Positions 1 to 7,944 are shown, counted from the stretch's first letter. The stretch: 26,308 bases of DNA from Candidatus Ancillula prorhinotermitis (GCA_031280795.1 JAITGF010000010.1:1-26308), one strand, 5' to 3'. A program made the numbers and translations. The notes: generated from the letters alone by a model not told the origin.

Positions 1-124
1 TAAACTTTGAGGTAGTTTGGAAAATAGATTTATGCTACAATTTGCAAAGCAAATTTTAGTTCCTATAAATAAATCTATTGACAACCTAAGCGACTCCGGT
101 TTAGGGGCGAGCGTGCCGAAAAGT

Positions 125-180
125 TTCCATTTTGAAATACGTGGGAACCTGGGCATGGAGTTCCTATTTTGGAATACGTG
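125..180. repeat. Imperfect direct repeat, two copies of about 20 bases
   Basis: Copies at 125-143 and 161-180 share the form TTCC(T)ATTTTGRAATACGTG and differ by one indel and one substitution. They are separated by 17 bases. The spacing between copy starts is 36 bases, near three and a half helical turns. This could be a paired operator or a remnant of duplication; no known motif is recognised. Confidence 0.5.
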
Positions 181-192
181 TAAATCTGCAGG

Positions 193-211
193 TCGGGGAG
201 TTACTCCCCGA
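193..211 (+). other. Perfect 8-bp hairpin upstream of malic enzyme
   Basis: TCGGGGAG (193-200), loop TTA, CTCCCCGA (204-211). The stem is GC-rich and complete. No T-tract follows, so it is not a classical intrinsic terminator in either direction. It lies 37 bases upstream of the TATAAT of the malic enzyme gene, so it is probably not in that transcript if the gene is leaderless. It may end an upstream transcript or be a protein-binding palindrome. Confidence 0.55.
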
Positions 212-247
212 GCAAGCCGCGCGCACACGCGAAGTTAGAACATGATG

Positions 248-262
248 TATAATAAGTATATG
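248..262 (+). promoter_or_regulatory. -10 box and leaderless start of malic enzyme
   Basis: A perfect TATAAT (248-253) is followed by 6 bases and an ATG at 260. RNA polymerase normally starts 6-8 bases after the -10 box, so the transcript would begin at or next to the A of this ATG, giving a leaderless mRNA. The two in-frame ATGs at 242 and 245 would then lie inside the promoter. No clear -35 is visible. Confidence 0.6.
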
Positions 263-1447
263 AACTATTATGAAACTGCGCTGCGTGTGCATGCAGAGAA
301 TCAAGGAAAGCTTGAGCTTATCTCTAAAGTGCCCGTTAAAACGCGTGATGACCTCTCCGTGGCATACACTCCTGGGGTTGCTGAGCCCTGCGTGAAAATC
401 GCCGAGAACCCTTCAGATGCATATATATATACCATGAAAGGCCGCACTGTGGCTGTGGTTACAGATGGGTCCGCAGTATTAGGACTCGGTGATATCGGCG
501 CAGCCGCAGCTCTGCCGGTGATGGAAGGAAAGGCTGTACTCTTCAAAGAATTCGCCAATGTAGACGCTATACCGCTATGTCTAGACACCCAAGATGTGGA
601 TGAAATCATACATACGGTAAAGATGGTCTCCCCAGGTCTTGGTGGTATCAATCTAGAGGACATCGCTGCCCCAAGATGTTTTGAGATTGAAGAGCGCCTA
701 GAAAAAGAACTTGACATCCCCGTTTTCCACGACGACCAGCACGGTACTGCAATTGTGGTGTGCGCAGCAGTTATAAATGCCTACCGTCTACTCGGAGTTG
801 AACTTTCCGAAGTTAAAGCCTGCATCAACGGAGCCGGAGCAGCTGGCAGCGCCATTGCGCACATGCTACTAAGCATAGGCGTAAACGATATCGTAATCTG
901 CGACTCCAAAGGCATCATCCACTCCACAAGCAAGAGCACCCCTGAGAAAGTTGCACTTGCGAAACTGCTCAAAGAAACGCGTGGTTACGGTCTTGACGCT
1001 GATGCCACAACGCTTTCTGACGCCGTTAAGGGTCGTGACCTTTTCATAGGTGTTTCAGCAGCTGAGGTATTGTCTGAAGATGATGTGAAGGCTATGAATC
1101 CAAACCCCGTCATCTTCGCAATGGCGAATCCTGTGCCTGAAATCATGCCACATCTTGCATTAAATGCTGGTGCGAAAGTAGTGGGTACAGGCAGAAGTGA
1201 CTTTGCCAACCAGATCAATAACGTCTTAGTGTTCCCCGGCATCTTCAAAGGTGCCCTACAAGCCCGCGCTAAGAACATCACCAACGAAATGAAACTGGCT
1301 GCTGTGCAAGCTCTTGCCGATTTTGTACCTTCGGATCAGCTACACCCCGAATATGTAATACCATCCCCTTTTGAACCTGGCGTCGCCGATAAAGTCGCTG
1401 AAGCAGTTGCTAGGGCGTGGCAGGAAAATAGCTTGAGTGATTCGTAA
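260..1447 (+). CDS. NAD(P)-dependent malic enzyme (malate to pyruvate)
   Basis: Oxidatively decarboxylates L-malate to pyruvate and CO2 with NAD(P)H formation in the cytosol. Visible motifs (numbered from the ATG at 260, 395 aa): SVAYTPGVAEP around 33-43 with the catalytic Tyr36, catalytic Lys91 in MEGKAVLF, metal ligands in GINLEDIAAP (Glu133, Asp134) and FHDDQHGTA (Asp158/159), then a Rossmann GAGAAGSAIA at 191-200. It is the short malic enzyme type, like the N-terminal half of E. coli MaeB without the phosphotransacetylase domain. I place the start at 260 and not at 242: family members begin close to this Met (xxALxxHxxNQGKLE), and a TATAAT sits 6 bases upstream. The stop TAA overlaps the fumC ATG by one base. 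Cofactor preference cannot be read with confidence; Asp215 after the second strand favours NAD. Confidence 0.93.
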   Translation: MNYYETALRVHAENQGKLELISKVPVKTRDDLSVAYTPGVAEPCVKIAENPSDAYIYTMKGRTVAVVTDGSAVLGLGDIGAAAALPVMEGKAVLFKEFANVDAIPLCLDTQDVDEIIHTVKMVSPGLGGINLEDIAAPRCFEIEERLEKELDIPVFHDDQHGTAIVVCAAVINAYRLLGVELSEVKACINGAGAAGSAIAHMLLSIGVNDIVICDSKGIIHSTSKSTPEKVALAKLLKETRGYGLDADATTLSDAVKGRDLFIGVSAAEVLSEDDVKAMNPNPVIFAMANPVPEIMPHLALNAGAKVVGTGRSDFANQINNVLVFPGIFKGALQARAKNITNEMKLAAVQALADFVPSDQLHPEYVIPSPFEPGVADKVAEAVARAWQENSLSDS

Positions 1448-2790
1448 TGAGTGGATTTCGCAGCAAGTTCGACAGCCTCGGTGAAGTCATGACCCCATAC
1501 TCCGCGCTTTGGGGTTGCACAACTGCTCGCGCTAAAAACAACTTCAAAATCGGCTCCGAAAAAATGCCTTTGCAAATTGTCTATGCTTTGGTAAAGATTA
1601 AGCAAGCGAGCGCAAATGTCAATCATGAATTAGGCTTACTAGATGTTGAGCGAAGAAACGCTATCGTAAAAGCTGCAGATGAAATTCTCAACGGTGAGCA
1701 TGACGACCATTTTCCACTGCCCGTTTGGCAGACAGGTTCGGGCACTGCTACGAATATGAACGTGAATGAAGTTATTGCAACGCTTTGTGAGCAAAACGGC
1801 ATCGAAACCCACCCTAACGAGCATGTCAATCTTGGCCAGAGTTCTAACGATACGTTTTCTGCTGCACTACACATAGCATGCTTTGAGTTTTTTAATGACC
1901 ACTTCAGAGCTCCTGTCCTAAAACTGGTAGAATCATTCCAATCATTCAAAGACGAGTTCGGAGATGTTGTGAAGATTGGTCGTACACATTTAATGGATGC
2001 GACCCCTTTAACAATCGGGAATGAAGTTTCAGCGTGGATTGAAGCCATCAAGCGCCAGCTCACAGCTATCGAATCAAGTGCGAATGACATGAAGTTGCTT
2101 GCACTAGGTGGCACTGCAGTTGGGTCAGGCATAAATACGCACCCTGATTTTGGGGCAAAAGTGTGTCGAATACTAGGGTTTGAACAAGATACTAACTTAT
2201 ACTACCAAATATCTAATAAGGACACTTTAGCAAGGTTTTCTAGCGCTCTAGAAGTTCTGAGCCTTAGCCTTATTAAAATCGCGAACGATATTCGCTGGTA
2301 TGCGTCCGGACCTCGCTGTGGTATATCTGAGCTAAGCATTCCGGCAAATGAACCCGGATCTTCAATCATGCCCGGGAAGGTTAACCCTACTCAAATTGAA
2401 GCCCTCACCCAAGTGTGCGCCCAAGTGATCGGCAATAATGCTACAGTGAAGTTTGCCGCTAGCCAGTCGAACTTTCAGCTGAACACTTATATGCCGCTGA
2501 TTGGGTATAATGTACTGCAATCCGAGCGCCTACTCGCCGATGCAATTAGCTCATTCGATAAGCACCTTGTGCAAGGATTGAAGGTGAATGCCGACATTGT
2601 GAAGAAACATCTTGAAGCTTCTTTAATGCTTGTGACAGCTTTAGTACCACTGATCGGATATGATTTAAGCGCGAAGATCAGCCAAGAAGCGCACCTAAGC
2701 GGGCGGAGCCTAAAAGAAGTAGCCTTAGAAATGACTGAACTTTCTGAAGCTGAACTTGACCGTGCACTTGATGCCCACAGTATGCTATAA
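1447..2790 (+). CDS. fumC: Class II fumarate hydratase
   Basis: Reversible hydration of fumarate to L-malate by the iron-independent tetrameric class II enzyme. Evidence over 447 aa (E. coli FumC is 467): WQTGSGTATNMNVNEV at 94-109, the HPNEHVNLGQSSNDTF substrate region at 122-137, GRTHLMDATPLTIG at 178-191 with the catalytic His181, and the superfamily signature GSSIMPGKVNPTQ at 304-316 with the mobile-loop catalytic Ser. PTQIEALTQV and SLMLVTAL-IGYD are fumarase-like and not aspartase- or argininosuccinate-lyase-like. It starts inside the malic enzyme stop (TAATG overlap), so the two are probably translationally coupled and form a fumarate-malate-pyruvate route. The last codons (ATG CTA TAA T) form an extended -10 sequence, see the separate entry. 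Confidence 0.95.
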   Translation: MSGFRSKFDSLGEVMTPYSALWGCTTARAKNNFKIGSEKMPLQIVYALVKIKQASANVNHELGLLDVERRNAIVKAADEILNGEHDDHFPLPVWQTGSGTATNMNVNEVIATLCEQNGIETHPNEHVNLGQSSNDTFSAALHIACFEFFNDHFRAPVLKLVESFQSFKDEFGDVVKIGRTHLMDATPLTIGNEVSAWIEAIKRQLTAIESSANDMKLLALGGTAVGSGINTHPDFGAKVCRILGFEQDTNLYYQISNKDTLARFSSALEVLSLSLIKIANDIRWYASGPRCGISELSIPANEPGSSIMPGKVNPTQIEALTQVCAQVIGNNATVKFAASQSNFQLNTYMPLIGYNVLQSERLLADAISSFDKHLVQGLKVNADIVKKHLEASLMLVTALVPLIGYDLSAKISQEAHLSGRSLKEVALEMTELSEAELDRALDAHSML

Positions 2791-2791
2791 T
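2783..2791 (+). promoter_or_regulatory. Extended -10 element overlapping the fumC stop codon
   Basis: TG-C-TATAAT is formed by the last two fumC codons, the stop TAA and the next base. Transcription would start near 2797-2799. Unlike the other boxes in the window, the nearest ATG (2792) lies too close to be leaderless; an in-frame ATG at 2825 could be used from this transcript with a leader of about 26 bases and no Shine-Dalgarno. It could be chance, but the same arrangement occurs at two other gene junctions here. Confidence 0.35.
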
Positions 2792-3367
2792 ATGTTTGTA
2801 AGAGATTTCGATAAAACTCCACTGATGGAGGAAGCTCTTCTTGAAGCGCATAAATCGTTGGCAGTTAGTGCTATTCCAGTGGGCGCGGTTTTACTTAATG
2901 CTACCGGTGAAGTGGTTTCTAAAGCGCACAATACCCTCGAATCGCCATTGAAGCATGCCGAAATGATTGCGATTGATGAATATTTTCAAAACATGCCTAC
3001 GGTAACTGATATTACACATTCACCGCACGCTCGAAGCGATGTTCCACGCGCACTGAGTCCAGACGAAGTTCACATTACCCCCTCACCACGTGATGATATT
3101 GCACCACGCCAAAATAAACTGCCAGGCTTCACTCTAATCACCACACTTGAGCCGTGTATTATGTGTGCAGGGGCAATTATGAACGCGCAGATTGATACTG
3201 TAATCTTCGGCGCCTGGGACGAGAAGTTCGGCGCAGCCGGCTCGACATGGGACTTACTGCGCGACCCACGTGCACCCCATCGCGTGGAGGTCTTCGGAGG
3301 TGTTTTAGCAGCGCGTTGCGCTAAATTGTTGCAAGATTTCTTTCAAGAGCTTCGCAATAGCAAATAG
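2792..3367 (+). CDS. tadA: tRNA-adenosine deaminase-like protein with a long insertion
   Basis: Likely converts the wobble adenosine A34 of tRNA-Arg(ACG) to inosine. From ATG 2792 (191 aa) it shows IPVGAVLL at 28-35, the zinc/catalytic HAE at 55-57, PCIMC at 121-125, and the TadA-type tail with FGAAGS and a C-terminal helix ending LLQDFFQELR. The zinc His to first Cys distance is 67 residues against about 30 in E. coli TadA; the extra 35-40 residues (roughly 68-110) are polar and rich in Pro, Ser, Asp and His. Start choice: 2792 is one base after the fumC stop and fits coupled translation; 2825 (MEEALLEAH) also fits the family length; a TTG at 2756 is unlikely because it lies within fumC. Other cytidine/guanine deaminases share the fold, but the C-terminal half is clearly TadA-like. 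Confidence 0.85.
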   Translation: MFVRDFDKTPLMEEALLEAHKSLAVSAIPVGAVLLNATGEVVSKAHNTLESPLKHAEMIAIDEYFQNMPTVTDITHSPHARSDVPRALSPDEVHITPSPRDDIAPRQNKLPGFTLITTLEPCIMCAGAIMNAQIDTVIFGAWDEKFGAAGSTWDLLRDPRAPHRVEVFGGVLAARCAKLLQDFFQELRNSK

Positions 3368-3441
3368 TGACGGCTTTTGCTACATGACACCACTTACATC
3401 GCGACCACTTTCGAACCACTTTGCGGTACTATCTTCCGTGA
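3368..3441. other. Intergenic region between convergent tadA and ftsQ
   Basis: Both transcripts end here. No hairpin followed by a T-tract is visible on either strand. A direct repeat of the form GTGACnnnTTTTGCTACA occurs at 3367-3384 and again at 3438-3454, where it overlaps the ftsQ stop. ACCACTT occurs three times between them. The function is unknown; it may be an end-of-transcript structure or a small duplication. Confidence 0.4.
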
Positions 3442-4161
3442 CTATTTTGCTACAGGGTCAGTTGGCGAGCTTAAATCCACTGTTTTACGCCCACCTAGGT
3501 CGATACCGAGTATTTGTGTTAGGTCAGCAAGCTTGAGCGTTAAATTGTTGGTATTACCAAAAACTACGTTCAGACCATCTGAGCGCGTCACTGCAATATC
3601 ATCGCGTGAGGTGGCATGAACACTGGCGATCCCCGCTAAAAAGGCAGGCTCTGAATTAATTGCTTCAAGCAACATGAGCGCATCCCTCTTCACTGTCGAC
3701 GGTACTTGTAACTCTGGGTAAGCCGGCATACCAGTTTCAAATGCTCCGAGCACCTGCCCAGTAGCATCTACTAAATCTGCCCCCTCTTTAGCAATTGGCT
3801 CACGGGGGTGGATTGCAATCACGAGCTTACCTGGCCACACTTTCGCCACCACCGCGCTTTTCACCCCATGTATAGCAGTGATCTTCGCCTCAAGTTCACC
3901 AGTAGAAATCCACACCAATGAAGGTGCAGAATCACTGCTCAAGCTTTCAGTCAAAGCGTTCAAAGCGTTCATATCGACGAAGACTGGAAAGCCAGGTGAC
4001 TGCAGGCCTTGGATATCAAACTCGCGCGCCTTAAAAAGTGAAGAGAATAGCAGACCCCAGATTAAGCTGGTAACTACTGCACAAAGTGCAAACCACTTCA
4101 GGACTCGCGTGAAAAGAGCGTGCCTTACTACTTTGCGCTGCTCGAGAAGGCGTAGCTGCAC
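3442..4161 (-). CDS. ftsQ: Cell division protein FtsQ/DivIB
   Basis: Bitopic divisome protein linking early and late division proteins. The 239-aa protein has a basic cytoplasmic N-terminus, one membrane segment at about 20-43 (VLKWFALCAVVTSLIWGLLF), and then a POTRA-like start (FKAREFDIQGLQ, 44-55) and a beta-rich extracellular region. Sequence similarity of FtsQ proteins is low, so the call rests on topology, length and position directly after MurG-MurC, the usual dcw-cluster order. The start is GTG at 4161. The reading frame is open further upstream but contains no other ATG, GTG or TTG. An A9 tract and a weak AAGAG precede it. The gap to murG-murC is 38 bases, so the genes are probably co-transcribed. 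Confidence 0.8.
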   Translation of the reverse strand: MQLRLLEQRKVVRHALFTRVLKWFALCAVVTSLIWGLLFSSLFKAREFDIQGLQSPGFPVFVDMNALNALTESLSSDSAPSLVWISTGELEAKITAIHGVKSAVVAKVWPGKLVIAIHPREPIAKEGADLVDATGQVLGAFETGMPAYPELQVPSTVKRDALMLLEAINSEPAFLAGIASVHATSRDDIAVTRSDGLNVVFGNTNNLTLKLADLTQILGIDLGGRKTVDLSSPTDPVAK

Positions 4162-4199
4162 ATCAGTTAGCTCTTTTTTTTTAGCCGAAGTTAGTAGTC

Positions 4200-6581
4200 T
4201 TACCTCCTTCTTTTGCGTTTGTGTTCAAAAGCGTCTTCTGCATCGGTGGATACTGGCTCTGGAGATATTGCCTTTTGGAAATCTGGCACTAAAGTCGGCC
4301 CGGCCCCCACACTTAGTATCACCTTACGTCTCTGGAAGCTACTACTTTGATCAGCTAACCGAAGTGCCATATTGACACCATCTTGCAAAGTGTGAGTAGT
4401 GTAAACGCCGTACTTGAGATTCGAAATACTGCTTGGGGTAACCTCCGGAAAATCAGACTGCTCCTCACGGGCTTTGTAGATTTTAGTAACGATTGGATGT
4501 TTGACTCGACCAAGTTGTTTAGCGAAATCAATTGCGAAATCACGGGTGCGGGAAAAAAGATGAGGCTGGAAAAGTAGTACAAAATCATTGCTACCAAACT
4601 CCTCAATAGCGGCATCAATCAATTTTTCAAGCTCAGTTGGGTGGTGTGCATAATCATCGATGACCAAATACTTCCCTAGTTTATGCTGCTCAAAACGTCT
4701 CGCCGCACCTTGGAAGCTCTTGAGGGCACTTAAGGAGACCTTTTCTGGAACGCAAAGCTCTTTAGTAACTTCGAACGCTAACTGGGCATTGACTTGATTG
4801 TACATGCCCGGTACACTTAAGTCAATCTTTTCGAGTTTCTGGGTATTGACAACTCTTATCGGCACAGCAATGCTATCTTTAAGCAAATCTGATACCTCTG
4901 GAGTACATATCAGCAGCTCAGAGCGGTTAGCATAATTCGCAAAGGCTTTTTTTACGCCCTCAAAATCACCATAATGATCAAGATGGTCGGGTTCAATATT
5001 AGAAATGACAGCAATCCGTGGGCGGTATTTTTGAAAGCTACCATCGGATTCGTCAGCTTCAGCGACAATATAACGCGGAATTATCGACATCTTCCCGCCG
5101 TTAGTTTCGACGCCGTTCACGTTTGCCTCGGCACCGATCACATAAGAGCTGGCTTCAGGTGCGTATTTGTCTAGAATTGAAGCAACCATCGCTGTAATCG
5201 AAGTTTTGCCATGAGACCCAGCTACAGTGACGCTCTGCTCATGCATTTTTATAAGCTCATTTAGTGCATCAGATCGATGCAAAACTTCTAACTTGCCCTT
5301 TTCGTGGAGTTCACGAGCACGCTTTAGCTCAGGGTTTGACTCCCTAATGGCGCTTGAGTATACCAATGCTTTCTGCCCCTTCAAATGCGTCGGTGAATGC
5401 CCGGACCCAATCGAATCACATCCAGTAACCTCTGCAAATCGCTCGTAACACTTTGCCACTGGAGCAATCCCTGCTCCCGAAATGGCCATGAAGTGTGCCC
5501 GCTTGTATGAAAATGCCTTCGCTTTAGCAACTTCTGCCTCAACAATGCGCGCCAATTCTCGACCTGCTCCAAGCTTTGCGCTTTGCCTAGCAATTTCTGA
5601 CATTTGGAGTAACTTTTCCGGGGCTTTTACAAAACTTCTTAACAGACTTACCAGCTTGCTCGGCGTAAAATCCGCATCACTTACCACCAGGGTACCCTTT
5701 CCTAAAAGTGTAGCATTATGTGCTTGCTCACCATTTCCATGTGGTAGCGGCACTAAAACCGAAGGAACACCCAATGCAGCCAACTCATGCACAGTGCCAG
5801 CCCCCGAGCGAGCAATTACAAGGTCGGATTTTGCCATCAGCTTCAAAATATCGTCAGCATAGGCGATTACGCGGTAGTTCTTTTGCATTTCGGGTGGAAG
5901 TTTCGCGCGAGACGCCAAAGCATCGTCAGCTTTGCTAGCACCAGTAATGTGCGTAACTTTAGCAATTTTCAGCACCTTTTCCAGACTGTTTATCAAAGCG
6001 TTATTCAGGCTCACAGCCCCGAGCGACCCACCGAATATCAAAACGTTCAGCAACTTGCGCTTCGGTGCACGTGGCTTTGGCGGAAGCTCCCTTAGTGGTA
6101 GTCCTATATGCTTAGGATTGGACGCATGTTTAGGTATCTTCGTATCAGAAAAGGCATATGCGAACGTTTTGGCGTATTTTGCACCGAGCTTGTTGGCGAT
6201 ACCGACCTTTTTGTTTTGCTCATGTACAATTACTGGTATCTTGAGGCTTTTTGCAGCTAAATACGCTGGTGTAGAGATGTAGCCACCAAAACCAACTACG
6301 GCTCGATGTCCACCTTTTTTTAGTATCTTCTTGACAACACGCACCTGCTTTGCCAAACTTGCCGGCATTCCCAAATTCTTGTATAACGCCTTTAGCTCGC
6401 GGTAAACGGGAACTTTTTTAATGGTGTGCAAAGTGTACCCTGCACTTTTCACAAGATTTTGCTCAATACCATCTGCACCTAGGAACTCAACTTCAAAACC
6501 AAACAGATTTAACTCCTTAGCAGTAACGAGCGCAGGCGTAATATGACCGGCAGTTCCTGCGGCAGCTAATAATATCTTCAT
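4200..6581 (-). CDS. murG-murC: MurG-MurC fusion: GlcNAc transferase and UDP-MurNAc-L-alanine ligase
   Basis: One 793-aa frame carries two peptidoglycan enzymes. Residues 1-355 are MurG, which adds GlcNAc to lipid I to make lipid II at the inner membrane face: GTAGHITPAL (9-18), GFGGYIS (97-103), HEQN (120-123), and the donor-site stretch ARSGAGTVHELAALG-PSVLVPLPH (257-281). Residues 366-770 are MurC, the ATP-dependent L-alanine ligase: SGAGIAPVAK (368-377), SSAIRESNP (409-417), P-loop GSHGKTS (455-461), EADESDGSF (508-516), DHLDHY (532-537), DDYAHHPTE (642-650). No linker stop or frame change is seen. The end is basic (KRKRRR) and its codons create an AAGGAGGT with no start nearby. I place the start at 6581 and not 6647, because MKILLAAAG is the natural MurG start and a TGG-TATAAT ends 6 bases upstream. 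Confidence 0.92.
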   Translation of the reverse strand: MKILLAAAGTAGHITPALVTAKELNLFGFEVEFLGADGIEQNLVKSAGYTLHTIKKVPVYRELKALYKNLGMPASLAKQVRVVKKILKKGGHRAVVGFGGYISTPAYLAAKSLKIPVIVHEQNKKVGIANKLGAKYAKTFAYAFSDTKIPKHASNPKHIGLPLRELPPKPRAPKRKLLNVLIFGGSLGAVSLNNALINSLEKVLKIAKVTHITGASKADDALASRAKLPPEMQKNYRVIAYADDILKLMAKSDLVIARSGAGTVHELAALGVPSVLVPLPHGNGEQAHNATLLGKGTLVVSDADFTPSKLVSLLRSFVKAPEKLLQMSEIARQSAKLGAGRELARIVEAEVAKAKAFSYKRAHFMAISGAGIAPVAKCYERFAEVTGCDSIGSGHSPTHLKGQKALVYSSAIRESNPELKRARELHEKGKLEVLHRSDALNELIKMHEQSVTVAGSHGKTSITAMVASILDKYAPEASSYVIGAEANVNGVETNGGKMSIIPRYIVAEADESDGSFQKYRPRIAVISNIEPDHLDHYGDFEGVKKAFANYANRSELLICTPEVSDLLKDSIAVPIRVVNTQKLEKIDLSVPGMYNQVNAQLAFEVTKELCVPEKVSLSALKSFQGAARRFEQHKLGKYLVIDDYAHHPTELEKLIDAAIEEFGSNDFVLLFQPHLFSRTRDFAIDFAKQLGRVKHPIVTKIYKAREEQSDFPEVTPSSISNLKYGVYTTHTLQDGVNMALRLADQSSSFQRRKVILSVGAGPTLVPDFQKAISPEPVSTDAEDAFEHKRKRRR

Positions 6582-6587
6582 AACTCT

Positions 6588-6596
6588 ATTATACCA
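6588..6596 (-). promoter_or_regulatory. Extended -10 of murG-murC overlapping the mtaD stop
   Basis: On the minus strand TG-G-TATAAT runs from 6596 to 6588. The mtaD terminal codons ATG GTA TAA form it together with the next base. Six bases then separate it from the murG ATG (6581), so a leaderless murG transcript is predicted. No -35 hexamer is evident. Confidence 0.6.
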
Positions 6597-7857
6597 TAAT
6601 TCTCTGATGTATTTTGCGACAATTTCGGTAGATCTCGTCGACGTCATCTGGAATCATGTATTCACCGGCTTTATAAAGTACTTTTCCAGCGACTATAGTC
6701 ATCAAAATATCATGCTTATCGCTTGAGTAGACTAAATTATTCACTGGTGAATTAAGTATCATGTTCGGTGCATCTAACTTCACGACACATAAATCAGCTA
6801 GCTTTCCAGGTGTTATGCTTCCAGAATTGACCCCTATAATTTCAGCACTAGAAGACGTGGCAATTTCTAGCGTTTTCTGCGCCGGTAACACTGTGGTGTC
6901 TTGAAGTAGATTCTTCTGCAAGACTGAAGCTAGAAACATTTCGCGCTGCATACTTAGGGCGTTATTCGATGCAGGCCCGTCCGTACCCATGCCTACCCTG
7001 ACACCAGCATCTAGTAATTTCTGAACTTCACAAATGCCGCTCGCAAGCTTAAGGTTACTACTGGGGCAAGTCACTACTCCTACCCCATGTCTGTGTAACG
7101 CCTCGCGGTCTGCATTATCAAGGTGTACGCCATGGAAAATGCCACCACCATGCTCAAACAGGCCCTCATCTGTGAAAAGCCGTACAGGAGACTTACCGTA
7201 TTTATCTATGCACTCTTGAACTTCTTTTTGCGTTTCGCTACAATGTGTAAAGAATGGCTTTTCATGCGCTTGCACATATCTAGCCACTTCGCGTATCATC
7301 TCCAAACTTGTAGTGTATTCTGCATGTATTCCGGCACGAAACCCAGCTAGAGACTCCGCTGAATCACCGTATTTTTGAAAAGCATCGTCGAAATCTTTTA
7401 CATTTCCACCAAAATCGTTAAGTGAACCACACAGCACAGTCCGCACACCCATCTCATTCAAGGCGCGCATAGTTTCAGTTGAGTGAAAATACATATCAAA
7501 AACTGTAGTTGTACCACAGCTTAGATATTCTAGTCCTGCCAACTTACTTGCCCAATACACATCTTCGGGAGTGAGCTTTGCCTCAAGCGGGAAGATTTTA
7601 TCAAATAACCACTCCTTAAGCGCCAAGTCGTCTGAAGCGCCTGCAAAGAGCGTCATTGCTGAATGCGTGTGGGCGTTCACAAGGCCTGGTATCAACAAGT
7701 TATGTTGCAAATCAATCCGCTCATAGCTTTGCAAATCATCAGGTAGTCGTGCGCCACTTACGCCAACTTGGGTAATATAAGAACCATTTATGCACACGAA
7801 ACCATCTACGCATTGACCATCGCTTTGCACAATGCGCGCGTTATCTAAAAGTATCAT
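6589..7857 (-). CDS. mtaD: Amidohydrolase, MtaD-type SAH/MTA deaminase
   Basis: Metal-dependent hydrolase of the amidohydrolase superfamily. The best match in memory is 5-methylthioadenosine/S-adenosylhomocysteine deaminase, which makes the inosine form plus ammonia. Over 422 aa: PGLVNAHTHSAMTL (57-70; metal ligands His63, His65), a conserved Glu92 after the IFP segment, GIHAEYT (176-182), FFTHCSETQ (202-210; His205, Glu208), FHGVHLD (241-247), and GMGTDGPASNN (289-299) with the metal Asp293. The C-terminal PGKLADLCVVK and VAGKVLYKAG strands close the composite beta-sandwich domain. Related families (guanine, atrazine or 8-oxoguanine deaminases) share these residues, so the substrate is inferred. 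It is the first gene of the mtaD, murG-murC, ftsQ run and appears leaderless, with TATAAT 8 bases before its ATG. Confidence 0.82.
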   Translation of the reverse strand: MILLDNARIVQSDGQCVDGFVCINGSYITQVGVSGARLPDDLQSYERIDLQHNLLIPGLVNAHTHSAMTLFAGASDDLALKEWLFDKIFPLEAKLTPEDVYWASKLAGLEYLSCGTTTVFDMYFHSTETMRALNEMGVRTVLCGSLNDFGGNVKDFDDAFQKYGDSAESLAGFRAGIHAEYTTSLEMIREVARYVQAHEKPFFTHCSETQKEVQECIDKYGKSPVRLFTDEGLFEHGGGIFHGVHLDNADREALHRHGVGVVTCPSSNLKLASGICEVQKLLDAGVRVGMGTDGPASNNALSMQREMFLASVLQKNLLQDTTVLPAQKTLEIATSSSAEIIGVNSGSITPGKLADLCVVKLDAPNMILNSPVNNLVYSSDKHDILMTIVAGKVLYKAGEYMIPDDVDEIYRNCRKIHQRIMV

Positions 7858-7865
7858 CTAAATAC

Positions 7866-7874
7866 ATTATACCA
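7866..7874 (-). promoter_or_regulatory. Extended -10 promoter of mtaD
   Basis: On the minus strand TG-G-TATAAT (7874-7866) lies 8 bases before the mtaD ATG at 7857, predicting no leader or a very short one. It is half of a divergent pair in a 95-base intergenic region. The other half serves plsC, and the two boxes are 61 bases apart. Confidence 0.65.
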
Positions 7875-7935
7875 GAATTGAGCGCCTTTGTGTTTAATGT
7901 GGTCGCACCTGGCCTGTGCGAAGAATAAATGAACG

Positions 7936-7944
7936 TGGTATAAT
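7936..7944 (+). promoter_or_regulatory. Extended -10 promoter of plsC
   Basis: TG-G-TATAAT (7936-7944) is followed by 8 bases and the plsC ATG at 7953. The same box and the same spacing appear for the divergent mtaD. No Shine-Dalgarno fits in between. Confidence 0.65.

Larger units (their letters stand above)
1..259. other. Upstream non-coding region of the malic enzyme operon
   Basis: No gene is supported here. A 73-codon TTG-initiated frame (17-238) has no recognisable product, and its C-terminal third is read from the repeat and hairpin described separately. The region contains an imperfect 19-20 base direct repeat (125-143 and 161-180), a perfect 8-bp hairpin (193-211) and the -10 box of the malic enzyme gene (248-253). 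A TTGACA-like hexamer lies at 78-83 but has no good -10 at the right distance. It could be the 3' end of an upstream gene beyond the window plus an intergenic spacer. Confidence 0.5.

Noticed and set aside
17..238. 73-codon plus-strand frame starting at TTG
   Set aside because: No recognisable domain, no Shine-Dalgarno or -10 at a fitting distance, and it runs through the direct repeat and hairpin.
301..717. 138-codon minus-strand frame opposite malic enzyme
   Set aside because: It is antisense to a strongly conserved enzyme and its composition (Ser/Arg-rich) is that of a complementary-strand shadow.
4202..4209. Strong Shine-Dalgarno AAGGAGGT at the end of murG-murC
   Set aside because: No ATG, GTG or TTG follows at a usable distance; it is a by-product of Lys-Arg codons.
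6582..6647. N-terminal extension of MurG to 6647
   Set aside because: It would start inside mtaD and include the TATAAT box; MurG proteins begin at MKILL.
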